From: Lepiota brunneoincarnata | Taxonomy: Eukaryota; Basidiomycota; Agaricomycetes; Agaricales; Agaricaceae | Assembly: GCA_023014365.1 (NCBI GenBank) | Contig: JAEBUN010000040.1 | Coordinates: 1 to 64,000, forward strand | Length of the DNA stretch: 64,000 nucleotides | Reading direction: 5' to 3' | Shown here: one piece after another, positions 10,713 to 23,262 of the stretch | Numbering within the stretch: the stretch's first letter is position 1 | Layout of the letters: every line of letters begins with the position of its first letter | Position numbers and translations under genes: made by a program | Notes under the pieces: model-generated | What the model was told of the DNA's origin: nothing | The model's input: only the letters and a program-made list of their open reading frames with translations | Databases searched by the model: none

Positions 10713-12636
10713 TTACGAGTTCCTTTCTAGGGTAGTGCTGGTATCATCAACATCGCCGGTTCGGTTACTAGCCGGATGGTTGAATCGCAATGTCGAAAGC
10801 TGCCGGTCCGAAACGAGTGACTCTGTTATCTTGCAGTTCGCCTCGCGGATATTGATTATCAGCCGCGTCCCCTGGCCAGACATGTTAATCAGTGTGAGTA
10901 ATCTGTCAGAGAAGAGAGCCTACACAGAAACAGCACACGACCGCAAACCAACTAACAAGAGATTAGGTACTTCCAGATTGTGGAGATAAGTGACCCACGT
11001 AGTCCAATCCATTGTAGTAAAACTGGAAGCGAGAGGTGAGACCGAAGTCCCCAAGAAAATAAGCAAGGTTATGACTGTATAACAATATTGAACGAGATCC
11101 CCCTGGCGAACGGGAGAAATCCAGTGGTCTTACTAAAGATTCTAGACTCTTACCTGTCAGCTGTCCTATATAACACCATGGCAAGGAGGTGGACTCACGG
11201 AATGATAAACAGTGTTCCGTCACGGTAGAATGTATAGATGATTGGTGTATATGTTTTCATATTGGCAATTCTTTCATGCAATGACATCCTCAAGACCTTG
11301 GCTTCTCTAAGGGCTTGACAGAATTTGACAACAGTCAAAAAAACCGAGATCACTAGACAGATAAGACCTTCTGTATGAAGTGTAAGTATGAGCATCAATA
11401 CCTGAGCTTGCAAGCCGGAAAACACTTTTTGTCATCAGCATCACTACTATTTTGTTGGTAAAACAAACATGCGATACTAACACAATTGCAGAGATCAGTT
11501 TGTTTAGCTTTGAGCTTGGGTAAGTATCATCCACGAAACACCCATGCAATGGTATCCCATCCGCCATATGCTTTTGAGCTGTAAAAGTGACCACAACATA
11601 CTCCACTGTACCAGCCTGGTTTATCATAGATTCAGTAGTGTGATGCACCAAGGAGTAAATAGACACACAAGGAATTCCACTGTGTCAAGCGTCAGCCGTG
11701 AATGCAAAGTGAGATACAACCATGAGTGAAGAACACACGGGCCGTGATAAAAACAAGAATGGATGTAACTACCATAGATTAGAATCAGACTTCCAGTTAG
11801 AACTTACGACTGCTCACCTCTGAGGTCTCGAGCCCACAATGCACGCAAGCGCAAAGCTAGCAACAAATTGAGCATGGTAGGTAAGACAACAGCCACTAGC
11901 CTGGAGGGAATTAGTCCATTTTCTCGGGCCTCTCCTGATATATTCCATGTTGTGCACTTACGGCCCTGCAACCCAGCTATAGGCAATACAGCTATATTAT
12001 AAAATATGGTTACTCGGAGCAAGGGCATACGAGCTGGACGAGCTCATACAACTGGTGGATGATCGGATATTCATCATTAGGAGCAACAAAACTGATAGTC
12101 ATATTGACTCACAGAGGCAGGGATGTAGGTTCTCTGATCGGCTGGTTAATGTGGCATTTCAAATATATTTGGCGGAAAAAGAAGTTAACACCCACTGATG
12201 GTAATAAGTCTGGCTCCTGTCAGCTACTTTGACGGTGAAGAAGAGAAGAATGAGATACTTACATCAAGAGCATGGGGACATATGTACGAAGGAAGGTGTA
12301 GATAACCCGAGTCGGTATCCATGGCCCGCTGTTTAAACATTAAGAGGTTATTATCATTTCCCATATATCCCCTAAGTGATTACCGATGTATATAGAGAAC
12401 CTGAGGTCACCTGAGTGGCTGAGAAGGGCAATGTGGTCCAATGCTCACCTCTCGTAGAAGCATATACAGCGAATCATAAATCAATATAGTAATTGCTGTA
12501 CCTGACAGAACATTGTGTTAGCTTTTCCGTACCCTTTCCATGGCAGCAGCAGAGGTATACAGCCGAGGTAAACATTGGCTCGCATGATCTTGAGGTCACC
12601 GATGAAGTCATCCACTGTGGGCCCAAAGTCGGACAT
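10713..12636 (-). CDS. DUF6533-type seven-helix membrane protein, copy 1
   Basis: Multi-exon minus-strand gene. Exon 1 starts MSDFGPTVDDFIGDLKIMR; after a short intron comes AITILIYDSL, then V-L-Y-I-H-R and WIPTRVIYTFLRTYVPMLL. This is the N-terminal DUF6533 pattern (Y..A..LL.YD.LL...EV.YI....). Later exons give LALRLRALWARD, IPLHGCFVDD, FLTVVKFCQALREA, a YRDGTLFII block and the last exon GTRLIINIREANCK ending at 10713. Proteins of this kind are expanded in agaricomycetes and have unknown function. The exon near 12150-12190 looks damaged: the splice acceptor seen in copy 2 is lost and one base is missing, so this copy may be a pseudogene. The complete splice model could not be closed, so the outer coordinates are approximate. 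Confidence 0.65.
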
Positions 12637-14599
12637 TTTCTATGGCGGCTTGGCGGCTAATAGCGTAGGGAATTTGTTGGATCTTCTCACCCTCAGTCAC
12701 TAAATACTCGACTTGAAATACACCATTGCCGATATTTTAGCTTTGAGGACCCGAGACAGATATTTGATGCTGCTCAAATCAGCTTTGACCAGGGACGACG
12801 ATTGATGGTACTACAGCACTAAAGCTATGTAACAGAGCGAGTGGACTCGCTTAACTGTCTCCTTTCAGCTCTAGCAGGCTCTGGCCTGCTAGTGTCCCGG
12901 TGGTTTGGACCTGGTTCCGCCGTGGCAGCAGAGTATCAGTGCGTATGAGCATAGCATTCAAGCTGATCTGATGTAGAGTATTGCGTAGTGTGCCACACCT
13001 GGTCAGTCAACTCACTTGACAGCTTTGTATTATTAATCTCCATCCCCAAACGACTAGTCCGATATGAATGGGCAGAAATCAAGGTCCACGGATTGGATGT
13101 TTCAGACGATGGCCGATTGCCTCAGACGTCGAATTCGCTGCTCACTGCTGAAGATGGCTGTGGCAGCTCTTGTTCTCGACCTCTCTATTGGCCCATCCAT
13201 CCATCATGAACAGATCCCAGACTCGACCCATTCACACTAATATCATATCTCATCCTTCGCCTATGGTCGTTCTAATTTCTTTGAGCCCCGTTTTGATTCA
13301 AGTTGTGACCTCGGCTCACTTCCACTTTTCTGTCACTATATCAACTCCGGCGCAGCTTGCTGGTGCCACCTCATTGGCAAGCCAGTCTGGCAGGGTTTGA
13401 CCTCCGCTTCTCATAGATTCAGACCTCATCTGAGGCATGAGGATAAAGCCTGTTTTCAGACTTCTATCGGACTCGGACTCAATGCAGGTGCAATCGAGTA
13501 GGAACCAACACGTTCCAGGGGGATTCGACCATGCTCCCCTTCGGCATCACCACCAAGATCTTGGACTTTCGTCAAGTTACTATCACTTCATTATCTGGAA
13601 ATTACTAGTGTCATTTTGCTCCCTCAGGACCCAAGACATACCGTCTAGATGTATTCAGGGCACCATCGATGTATGCTAAATGGGAGTGGGTAGTGGCCAC
13701 AATAGTCCACTCCTTGGTGTGGCAGCGCAGCCAGATGTCCTCTAAGCTCCTCCATGCTTCCACCTCATGAGTCACATTTGACCATAAAAAGCCCTCTGTA
13801 ACCGCTGGAGGCCGGACCTTGGCTGGCATCGCGTGTCCTCATTGGGCAGGGCCACAATTCTCACTGGGGAGGCCTACCCTCGATTGGCACTTCATCATTG
13901 CCACGGGCTCTTCTGGCCTCCTTGCCGGGAATGTGGTTCGGATACTATGTAAATCCGTATCATAATGGGTCACGGATCCCAACTCACGAGCGTGGCGTCG
14001 CGCTCGCGTATCAGGTGATGTTACCTCTGACGAGACAGGATCTATGCTCGCTGGATGGTATATTGTGGATGTTGACTGGGGAGAATGAAAGGAAGGGTGA
14101 GGATAAAAGGAATGCCATCTGCATGGAGGTTAGTAACGTTTGATCTAGGGTGATTGTAAGAATTTGATTTGGGCAGATCTATTAGAAGCGCTTCTAAATG
14201 TGTTAGTAACAGTCTTGGAGGCCACGGGTTTCAGTGGCCAACTGTGTAGCACTGGGGCTATCAGTGTAATAGGTATAGTAGTGAGTCCCCTTGATAGATC
14301 CAGTTGCCGGAGTTGCAACTATGATCAAAGCCCAAGCTAGTTCAGCCGGCTAGATTTCATTGCAGCCGAATTGATCATCAATTCGATTTAAGCGGGCTAT
14401 CTAGTGCACTCGTGGGAGAGCACTTTGAGAGCATGTGGGTCCGGAACTGAGCGTTGAACTCCCATTCTCTTCTCATTGTTTGATAATTGCAATGGAACGT
14501 GCTGATGAGCGGGTTGCAGTACAGATATCACACCTTGATCGTTTTCATGGGGTGAGTACAGGGCCTGACCTGTATCAGTATGTCCCTGGCCTTCTTGTT
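12637..14599. other. Duplicated flank, no gene
   Basis: About 12640-13400 resembles 27930-28690 (upstream side of the DUF6533-type gene). About 14160-14400 resembles 20020-20230 (downstream side of MFS gene B). Short open frames only, and none carries a recognisable domain. Confidence 0.5.
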
Positions 14600-14930
14600 C
14601 CTGCTCGGTGTTGCTAATTATATCCTTCTTTGTGGACAGTTGGGAGCCACCACTTGGAGGTCTTGATGCAGGACCCATGTTTGCCTTCCATACTCTCTTT
14701 TGCTTCTTCTCACCAGAAACCGAGAAAGAATGCGTTTGCAGCTGTTTTCTGGAGCTACACAGGCGCCAATCCCCTCCAAACCATCGTTCGTCTATTGTCA
14801 TCACCTTGGATACGTATACCTCCCTCTACCCCCTCGCGACGGCACCTCAGCAAGTCATTAGCTCTGGGAATACTTGGTGCATCATTGGCTACTTTTCATC
14901 CACCATCTCTATTCGGGACTTGATCTGTCG
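14600..14930 (+). pseudogene. MFS gene fragment (parts of exons 8-9)
   Basis: Two blocks match MFS copy A. The first is the segment TNPLQTIVRLL-like (about 14760-14800), equivalent to exon 8 TPLQTVVRLL. The second is LALGILGASLA-like (about 14860-14890), equivalent to exon 9 LGTLGTSLA. The intron between them is still visible, and both are disconnected from the rest of a gene. Confidence 0.7.
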
Positions 14931-15231
14931 AAACTGAACTGTACCTCGTGCTTTCCTCACTGTGCGGTGTGTGTATTATATTATATTTGATCTTCCGACT
15001 GGTTCTTTGTTCTTTGTTAAGCTAAGTCTATAACTACCTCCCACATCATTGAACTCCATGCTCATTGTCCACCTCACCTCCCCACCGCCTTATTGCTGCT
15101 CTATCATCTCCGGCGCGACTCGCTGTCGCCAACTCGTTGACAACGTCTCGTAGGGTTTATCCTCTGGGTTCGGAATGGCAACCTTCCTCACTGATTTCAG
15201 ATCGTGTCAGGTCCACTTTGACGAGGATGTA

Positions 15232-15549
15232 TGCACAGCAACACATTAATGGAGATAATATGTATAAACGAGATCGCTAGGATCCACGTAAGAAAACTGG
15301 GAGACCAAGGACATGAGAATACGACTCACCTAGGATCCACGTAGGAAAACTGGGATCCTAGGGCAGTCGGAACGCTACCTAAATACGACGAGAGCTATGT
15401 ACCGTTATTTGCCATAGAATTTAATATAAATTGGCGTTGTCATCTAGGTATAATAATGCGTCCATACGAGTACCTACAGTGTCCATTGGTTGTATGAAAT
15501 AAGAGAGACAAAATAGAGATGAAAGAGAGAGAGAACGTCGAGCTGCACA
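15232..15549 (-). mobile_element. Solo copia LTR (reverse orientation)
   Basis: This stretch aligns, reversed, with the copia LTR at 47408-47735. Shared landmarks are TACAGTGTCCAT, TATGAAATAA, CTATGTAC, CTCACCTAGGATCC and two spaced copies of the GGATCC-containing repeat. The perfect inverted arms CCTAGGATCC/GGATCCTAGG (15329-15338 and 15353-15362) correspond to the hairpin of the copia LTR. Length is about 318 bp against about 328 bp. No target duplication is recognisable, so it is old. Confidence 0.75.
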
Positions 15550-15689
15550 CTCGCATTTTGACCCACTTACGCCCTTCCATCAGACTCAATACAGGTGTGA
15601 TCGAGTGCAAACTAACGCGTTTCCCGGCGGCTAGACCGCATCCACTTCAGATTCACTACCGGAATGTTGGACTTTCCTCACGCCTATCC

Positions 15690-16220
15690 ACCCGCCCCAG
15701 TACGCTGGTTCGTTTTAGAAGGTTCGGGGTTGCGCGCATGCATTCTCATTGTCAAACGCATACACGCCCATGTTTGCGACGTTTATTACCATTACAGCTG
15801 TCGGATTTGTGTTTGGTCCAGTTCTGGGTGGGATATCGAAGGAAGGGACCATGTATGTCCTTCCCCCTCACCCCTCCAATCCGGGCCATAATGGAAAAAA
15901 AATAGAAAAATGCTCATCGTTCTATCTATTAACCATCAGCATGATCTACTTCATCCACAGTCCCTTACACACAGAAATCGATGTTCCGCATCCAGAAAAC
16001 GACAGAGACGTGGATTGGTTAGGAGTGATGTTGGTTGTTACAAGCTTGGCTTTGGTGGAGCAACTGCGTCGGGTGGGTAGGCGACTGGATGTATGTGCTC
16101 GTGATCTCGCGTTCGTTTGGGTGCTCAAGGGTAATGCGGACATCATTCGACAGAAGTTCATTAAAAAGACGCAGAAGGAGGCCAAAAGAAGCTTAAAGAA
16201 CCCGGCAATACCACGAACGT
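15690..16220 (+). pseudogene. MFS gene fragment (exons 5-7)
   Basis: About 15735-15853 matches the exon 5 motif region (FGPVLGGISKEGTM against FGSAVGGVLTEKTS). About 15965-16110 matches exon 6 (DVPHPENDRDVDWLG against DTPHPNDDRKVDWLG), followed by degraded exon 7 start sequence near 16130. The frame is broken several times. It was separated from the 14.6-14.9 kb fragment before or during insertion of the solo LTR between them. Confidence 0.75.
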
Positions 16221-17279
16221 AAGAGCGTAAAGGCTCAAGTATCGGGAGGGAGGGAGGTAGGTCACCCCGCGGTGCGGATCCGAGGTTCCTAACGGTAACA
16301 GCTCCAGCATTTTTGGGCACTTTGGCTACAGATTTGCCCTGCGCGTTATCTCCTTCCTGGCATCCGAAGTTGATGCAGATGGCGAGTGGGTTTTGTAGTT
16401 GTATTCAAACAGGAATTCGGAATGCCTACTTTGAATCAGTCTCCACCTCGAGTTGCTGCCTTTAATCCAAACTTACCGGGTCCTATGGTGACTATTCTTG
16501 AGGCAGCGGTCGCACAGCCTATGGTGTCAGTGGTATTTGTGTCGAATAGGTTTCCTAGTCCTCGATTGGTCGAAGGCGACTGTGACGCATTGTTGTCGAT
16601 TCGTGTGGAGGCTCTCCACTCCCATCTCACTTGATTATAACAAAGATTATTGGGTACGCGGGGTGTGAACCACAGTCATATGATAGCAAGGTTCACCGCA
16701 AATCTTGAATTGAGAACTGACTTGAGTAAGGAGGAGCTCACGGTGGAGGGAGTGTGACATGTCGGGGTAAGTGTACTTGGATAAACCAAGTCACACCTAG
16801 ACACTCCTATTCTACGGCATGGTGATTCCCTGGAGTATCCGCCGCCCAAACGAAGAGCAGACTGTCCATTTCGCTTCTATGTCTCCAATTCATAGTCCCA
16901 GGCACTCATATGTAGCACTTGTTGCGGCTAAAAGAACATCAGGTCGAACGTTGATGCATGACACGCGGTTATCTAAAGCACATGTGTGAGCTCAACTTCA
17001 ATTCCCTCAAGTTCCGAAGTTTGATGGACAGATGACCAGATGTTCAGATATTCGACGCTTTGATTGTGTCATGAGGTGCTACTCGCCAGCGGTTCTCGCC
17101 AACAAGGCTGCCAAGTGGTCACAACCGCATCTGCCATACTAACTGGTGGGCGTCCCCGTTTTGTAAGTACTCCGGCCTGGCAACTATAGGTAACCGTCCT
17201 GATTTCCTGCCCGTGGGCTAGAATCCTCATTACCGTGACCCTGCAGGTGCGTGGTGCAGAGCTTTGTCAGTCGATCCCT
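16221..17279. other. Gene-free spacer
   Basis: No domain-bearing frame on either strand. The right end runs into the duplicated upstream region of MFS copy B (from about 17280). Confidence 0.5.
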
Positions 17280-17591
17280 CCCCTGCCAGTGTCGCTATGC
17301 CCATATAGAAGTCTCGCGCCAATCATACATCAACAAGGAGCCTTTGAATGCGTCTGGGCTGCTAATTTGAATTTTTTCCATTGTTGCCACTCAGCACAAT
17401 TACTAATCTTACATGTCCATTGCGTTATATCGAGCTGAGTAAGTAGCCGGAGGATTTCTTGTCCGACAATACCTAAGCGAAAATTTTCGGGTCATTTCCG
17501 TGCCGTCTTTGCTTTAAGAACTGACCCTTTGTCAACATTGCACCTCAAGGTGCCCGTGATTCGGATTTCCACCACGACTTTCACAAACGAC

Positions 17592-19942
17592 ATGACCAAG
17601 AAATCTCCAACACCCTCTATAACACTCAACGAGGCCTCCCAAATTCACGATGAATCGAGTTACCAAGGTCCGCCACCAGCTGGACAGTTAGACGAGCAGC
17701 CCAACGGGGAACCCCACAGAAGCCTTCTCAAATCAGTGGTCATCGTTCTCGTTGTTACGTTTGGTATGGTCGTCAATGTGAGCATAATAAAGTCAACGCA
17801 AGCTCAGGATGTCTGGATTGACCAATTGTCACTATAGGTGGGTAATATCACGTCCATGACGATATCTCTGCCAGCAATAGGGAGGGATTTCGATGCCGAC
17901 CCGTTGTTGCTTCAATGGATTGTGTCCGCATACCCATTAAGTTCTGTAAGCCGTGTTTGACTAATCCGTTTCGGCAATTGGCGAACTCTGCAGGGGTGCC
18001 TGCTTCTGGTTTGTGGAAGACTGGCGGATTTGTACGGGCGCAAGAAGGCCTATCTCCTTGGAACATTTCTACTCGCTGCTTTTTCACTCGGGTGTAGTTT
18101 TGCAAATGGTATGTAGGAATGTTGTTGGACCGAGACGCGTTGACAAACGTGTAGAGTTGCAGATATCACCACTTTGATCGTGCTACGGGGTGTTCAAGGT
18201 ATCGGGGCGGCTGCCACCATGCCTGCATCAGTGTGTCCCTTCCCTCTCCCAATTCGTAATGAATGCCAGGAGAGGAGGCTAACGGTACTCTTCTTCGTGG
18301 ACAGTTGGGGATCCTCGCACATGCGTTTCCTCCGTCAAGAGCACGGTCGTTCGCGTTTGCAACGTACGCTGCTGGTGCGCCTGTCGGGGCAGGGTTTGGC
18401 TCAGTGGTGGGTGGGGTGTTGACGGAGAAGACCGTGTATGTCTGTTTCTCGCTCCTTGTATTCATCTCTCCAATCTTAAGACAAAAAAAATAGGAAAACA
18501 TGGCGCTCATCATTCTACTTATATACGGCCATCAATGTCCTCTGCATCATCGGTGGCTTGTCATGCATCGACAAAGACACCCCACATCCTAAAGATGATC
18601 GAAAGGTGGATTGGTTGGGCGCGTTTTTGGTCACTGCGGGCTTAGTTTTGATTCTGTTTGTGTTGGGGGAGGGAGAGGTTGCATCGAATGGGTGGGCAAC
18701 TGGATGTACGTTTTTTCTATTTCCGTTTGTTGGGGTACTCAAGGTAAATTGCAGACATTATTGCATTGTTGGTCGTTGGCGTGCTCCTGGTGGTCGCATT
18801 TGTGTACTGGCAATGGTTCCTTGAAAAGGTGCACAATGAACGACAGGAGAAGCTTCAGAGGCCGCAACAACGCCGTGACGAACACGAGAGCGTGAAGAGT
18901 CAAGGACCGGAGCCAGAGGAGGTAGGAGCACAAGAGGCGCCGTCACAGGGAAGGCTGGAGAGGTTCCAAGAGGGTCTGCCGCCACCGATTATGAAGCTCT
19001 CTCTATGGAATCGCGCGAACGCGAGATTTGCGGTAGTGATGGCAATAGTATTTTTGACTTGGAGCTCGTTCACTGCTTGGACATATTGGGCGCAGGTTTG
19101 TCTTCCATGTTCTCTCCTTGCCTCCTTGTGTCAGAAGCTGATTGCGAATGGATTTATAGCTCTATTTTGAAAACTACATCGGCATCACCCCCCTTCAAAC
19201 TGTTGTCCGCCTACTGCCTGTGTTTATCACTGGGATACTGTGTGATGCATTCGTGGGCATCATGGCGAGTCGTACGCCCATGGTCGTTGTTCTAAGTACG
19301 TGTTCCGCTTTCCTCGTCACTAGTTTGTTTGTCTCATAAGGTCTTGATAATTCACTAGCTCTAGGAACACTTGGTACTTCGCTCGCCTGTATGCTATTTG
19401 CAATTATCGACACAAAAGCGACTTACTGGGCATACGCCTTCCCTGCAACAATCGCTTCGGTTCTCGGTGTGGATTTCGTCTATTCTGCGGGGACACTGTA
19501 CATTGCCAAGCTTGCACTACCGCACGAACAGAGTTTAGCAGCCGCATTGTTCTCAACCATGGTTCAGGTGAGATTACGGCTTGGTGCATTGCACTCATAA
19601 GCTAATGTACACCCTTTCTCTTCCATATAGCTTGGTACCTCGGCAGGGGTGACTATAACTACTGTCGTGTTTAATCGCGTCAATGCAGGTTTGGATCTAC
19701 ATTCCTCGGACCCCACTCTGGAGACGGGGAGGAGGGGGGATATGATTCAGAGCTATAGAGCGGCGCAGTGGACGGCATGTGCGTTTGGGCTTGTTGGTGT
19801 GTTGCTTTCGATAGTGTTTTTCCGAGGTGTGGGTGTACCGGGGCATAAGAGGTCCAAGGAGGGCGCTAGTGTGTTACACGTGCTGGAGGGGGAGGAGCAG
19901 GAGGATGTGCAGAAGAGGGGGGAAGAAAAGCAATTGGTGTGA
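17592..19942 (+). CDS. MFS drug:H+ antiporter, 14-TM type (MFS copy B)
   Basis: Same ten-exon structure as copy A: 17592-17777, 17838-17945, 17994-18108, 18163-18230, 18305-18435, 18494-18705, 18755-19095, 19160-19295, 19359-19567 and 19631-19942, giving 605 aa. The first nine exons have exactly the same lengths as in copy A; only the last is longer (312 against 285 nt), with a different charged tail ending EEKQLV. It keeps motif A (GRLADLYGRKKAYLLG), motif B (LRGVQGIGAAATMPAS) and the GAPVGAGFGSVVGG segment. Most changes look conservative or synonymous, suggesting that both copies have been under selection since duplication. Likely a plasma-membrane exporter of unknown substrate. No partner DUF6533-type gene follows; the next gene is the M28-like one. 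Confidence 0.93.
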
Positions 19943-20219
19943 GTATGCCGATTGGGGCTTGATTCTGAGATGAACGGGACGCCATATACTTGGGTTGTAT
20001 TGCCACAGTAGCAAGTAGTAGTACCGAGCCCGGAGGTCATGGGTTTCCAGTAGTTAGCTGAATGGCATGGACGGACTAATGATCAATGTAATGGATATAG
20101 TAGTGAATTCTTTTAGTACGTTCAGTGGGCCGGAGTGGTACCTGCGTCCTATGATCAAAGCTTGAGCTCATGCTAGCCAATTCCCCCGCACCTGAATTGA
20201 ATGCCAGAATAGTCATTGG

Positions 20220-20650
20220 CCTAGCATTTGTGTAGTGTTGACAGGGATGACCGTGTATGTCTTCTCTCCTCAGCTATCCAATTGTTACGACAAAAACATA
20301 TTGCTCCGTTTGGTCACAGTCGTTGACATCCCCCGTTTCGTTGACAATCTGTTATGCGTCAACCGGGGTGCCCTGTATCCAAAATATGACTGAACGGAGG
20401 GTCAATTAGGCGAATTGTTGGTTGCTGTGGGTTTGGATTCAACTCTCTTGTGCCGAGGAAGGAGAGATTGCATCGAATGGGCGGGCGACTGCATGTACAT
20501 TTCTTCTATTTCCGGAAGGGGAGGTAGAGGCACGGGAAAGATGGCACGGAAGACTCAAGAGGTCCAGGAGGACCTGCCACTAGTAACTACCAAGTCCTGA
20601 AGCTCTCTGTGCGTCGTGCGAACGCGAGGTCGCCGTGGTGGTCCGTGTTC
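20220..20650 (+). pseudogene. MFS gene fragment (exons 5-7)
   Basis: Starts with GTGTTGACAGGGATGACCGTGTATG, equivalent to the end of exon 5. It continues with remnants of exon 6 (GVTTGC-type words and GAGATTGCATCGAATGGGC, as in EVASNGWA) and scraps of exon 7. Several in-frame stops. It lies directly downstream of MFS copy B's 3' flank. Confidence 0.65.
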
Positions 20651-21141
20651 TCCCTTTCTTCTTCGTACCAGTTTGCTCTATGAGCCGTAACTGGTTCCTT
20701 TATCAGCGGCTGAGGGACTATGGTTAGGTGAGTGCCACAAGTTTGACAGCTGGACTGGAGTGCGATTGTATTTGGGTGGTGCTCCCTTTGCTATTCGTCA
20801 CCCACGAGGCCACTTCCCCTTGCACCGGGATATATCTGACGCTGACTTTGCTCAGCTGTACAATAGGCATTTCGAGGATCACAAGGTCCCATGTTGAGTG
20901 GAAACCATTGCTATGGAGTTGGACGGACGTCGGTCGCTTCGCTTTGAAAAAGTGGGAAAAGAGATGTTATCTGGCCGCTCGCACGCTCATCCTGTTCGGT
21001 AGCGGGAGCCTTCGATGACACTTGGGATTGAAGCCAAAGACGAGATAAGACCCGACCCATGATAATCCGAGACCGTCCCGAGACTGGATTGGAATCCCTT
21101 TCTTTCCTCCTTCTGCTACCAGTCATCCCTCTGCCGGCTCC
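20651..21141. other. Upstream region of the M28-like gene
   Basis: No convincing gene. It probably holds the promoter of the gene starting at 21142, but no defined motif stands out. Confidence 0.4.
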
Positions 21142-23262
21142 ATGCATTCACCTGTATCACTCCTTGTAGGCCTATCGCAGGCATTCTTCATGTCCAAGCC
21201 ATTTTCCGGACCGGAAACCCCCGCTTTAAATCAACAGCAGCAGCAGGTTCTGAGCGATAGACTGTTCCAAACGAACCTTCGGGGACCTAGATGGAGTGCG
21301 TCGGAATTTTCTCTCCTTTTGATCACACACAATTCTCTACCTTTTATCTTACTTTGTTCTGACTTGCCCTTTCCCTTTGACAGCGGGAAATGACAATCAG
21401 AATGTCCTAACGGGTCTGGTTGCAGAGGGTATGGATGTTGCCGGGTTAAGTGTCGAGGTGCTAAATTATACTCTCAATCGGTATGTTCTCCACGCACATG
21501 CCCGCGCTGGCCGGGGCGAGTGACAACACGCACATACAACAGTTGGGACCCTCGATGGTGGTCGCTCACGCTTCACCTCAAAAACGGAACGGACCTTGGC
21601 ATTCCAACCACCGGGTACTGGCCTTACAGCGGCAATAGTGGATTGCGTGGTGTTACGGGTCCTGTCCACGACGCAGGGACATATGGTCTACACCCTAACC
21701 AGACGCATGATGTAAGTACGCTGGATTTGCATGGTTTGCCCCAGGGGAGTGTTCTGTTCTTCGATAACCCAAGTCCAACACGAAGTTATTTGGCGCCTGG
21801 GTATCAACTTCTGGGGTGAGCGTATGTGTTCGAGGTCGAATATTACTGGCTCAATAAGTGGCTTTCATAGAACTTCGCGTAATATATCAGTATCCGAGAT
21901 TCCCGAGGTGCGCATACCATTGATTCATTTTCACCCACTTGGGCTCATTGGTACAAACACTCGAAGATCGGAAATTTGACCAATCCCCACTGGCAATCGG
22001 AGAAAACCCTCAACTTCACAGTGCTCAGACAAATGGGCGTCAAGGGTGTGATCACTTCTTGGGTGCACACATCCGATGAAAATGGCGCACTTCAGTTCTT
22101 GCCGAACAGCGGAGCAAAGGGAAACGGAAGTATGTACGAGGTCCCCGCGTTATACGTGGGCAATTCTACGGGCGAGGTGATCAGGTCCCTGGTACGCAAT
22201 AACGAAGTGGATACGGCAACAGTCGTCCTCGACGCCCCGAGCTATTTGGCACAAACTCAGACCGTGCTTGGACATTTGAAAGGGAAGGCGAAGGGGACGC
22301 ACAGCATTTTACTCTATACACACAGTCCGTATACTTTTTCTGTTGGATGGAACACGTTTCTGACTCTCTTTCAGGTGACGGACCCACGATCATTGAAGAG
22401 AATGGTATGCTTTACTTCATCACAATAACGTTAAAAGGTCAAACTGAAACGGCACTTTGAGGTCCCATCGTCCTGCTGACCATAGCAGAATACTTTGCAA
22501 AAAACAGACTAAATATCAGCCTGGAGTGAGTGAAGTGCCATTGGAAAACAAGTTGCTGACCCCGGCTCGGAAAGCCTCGTTATCACGACAGGTCATATGT
22601 CCGGTGGTCACCTAACCGAAACTCTTTGGATGAAGGAGAAGCCACAAATCCGGCGAAGAGCCAAAGCGGCTATAGTGTGCGAACATTTCGGCGCCATCGA
22701 GTGGAAGGACGACTTTAGTTCGGGAAAACCAGTATATAAGCCTACCGGGCGACTCGAACCGATGTGGACTATGGCGTAAGCTTTCGACGCTTGGGAAGGC
22801 AAACTTCTGACGGCATCCTCCCATTTAGCAATAGTTCCTCTGCCAGTAGTCATCTTCACCAACTTTATCTAGACGCATTTCAGGGGACGCCGAATGACCT
22901 AAGGATGGCCCTGTTGTCTCCCCAAACAGTCGGCGGCGTTCGTTCGAGATGGTGAGCCCATAATCCGAGTAGAGAAGACCATAGGTTCCGACACTTGTCT
23001 ACAGGTACGGTGCAGGAGGAAGCAGTAAGCTAGGACGAAGTAAGCTGCCAACAGTTGGGTGCGTATTGACAACCATAATAGGACGTGGTGTTTCCCTGAC
23101 TTTTCCCTTGGTAGCATCATTCCCCAACCGGACTACTTGTGGGCTTCCATGTCCGATGGGGGATGGAGTAAGCTTGACATGAATACCGTCGTCGCCCAGA
23201 TCAACGTCATCTTGAGGCTCATCTCGAGTCTCGATGCGAAATATTCTGCTGGACAGCTGTAA
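21142..23262 (+). CDS. M28-like (Zn-exopeptidase-type) protein, probably secreted
   Basis: Ten exons splice in phase: 21142-21295, 21384-21480, 21543-21815, 21891-22324, 22375-22404, 22462-22525, 22575-22775, 22829-22951, 23005-23058 and 23115-23262, giving 525 aa. A short hydrophobic N-terminus (SLLVGLSQAFF) may be a signal peptide. Landmarks are LRGPRWTGNDNQNVLTGL, LNRWDPRWWSL, LLYTHSDGPTIIEENG (H319-x-D321, like an M28 metal-ligand pair), LVITTGHMSGGH, IVCEHFGAIEW and the end IPQPDYLWASM. The order matches a family found in agaricomycetes and actinobacteria that is usually annotated as M28-like. Not all canonical M28 ligands are obvious, so activity is uncertain. It lies between repeat modules with no repeated copy here. 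Confidence 0.85.
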
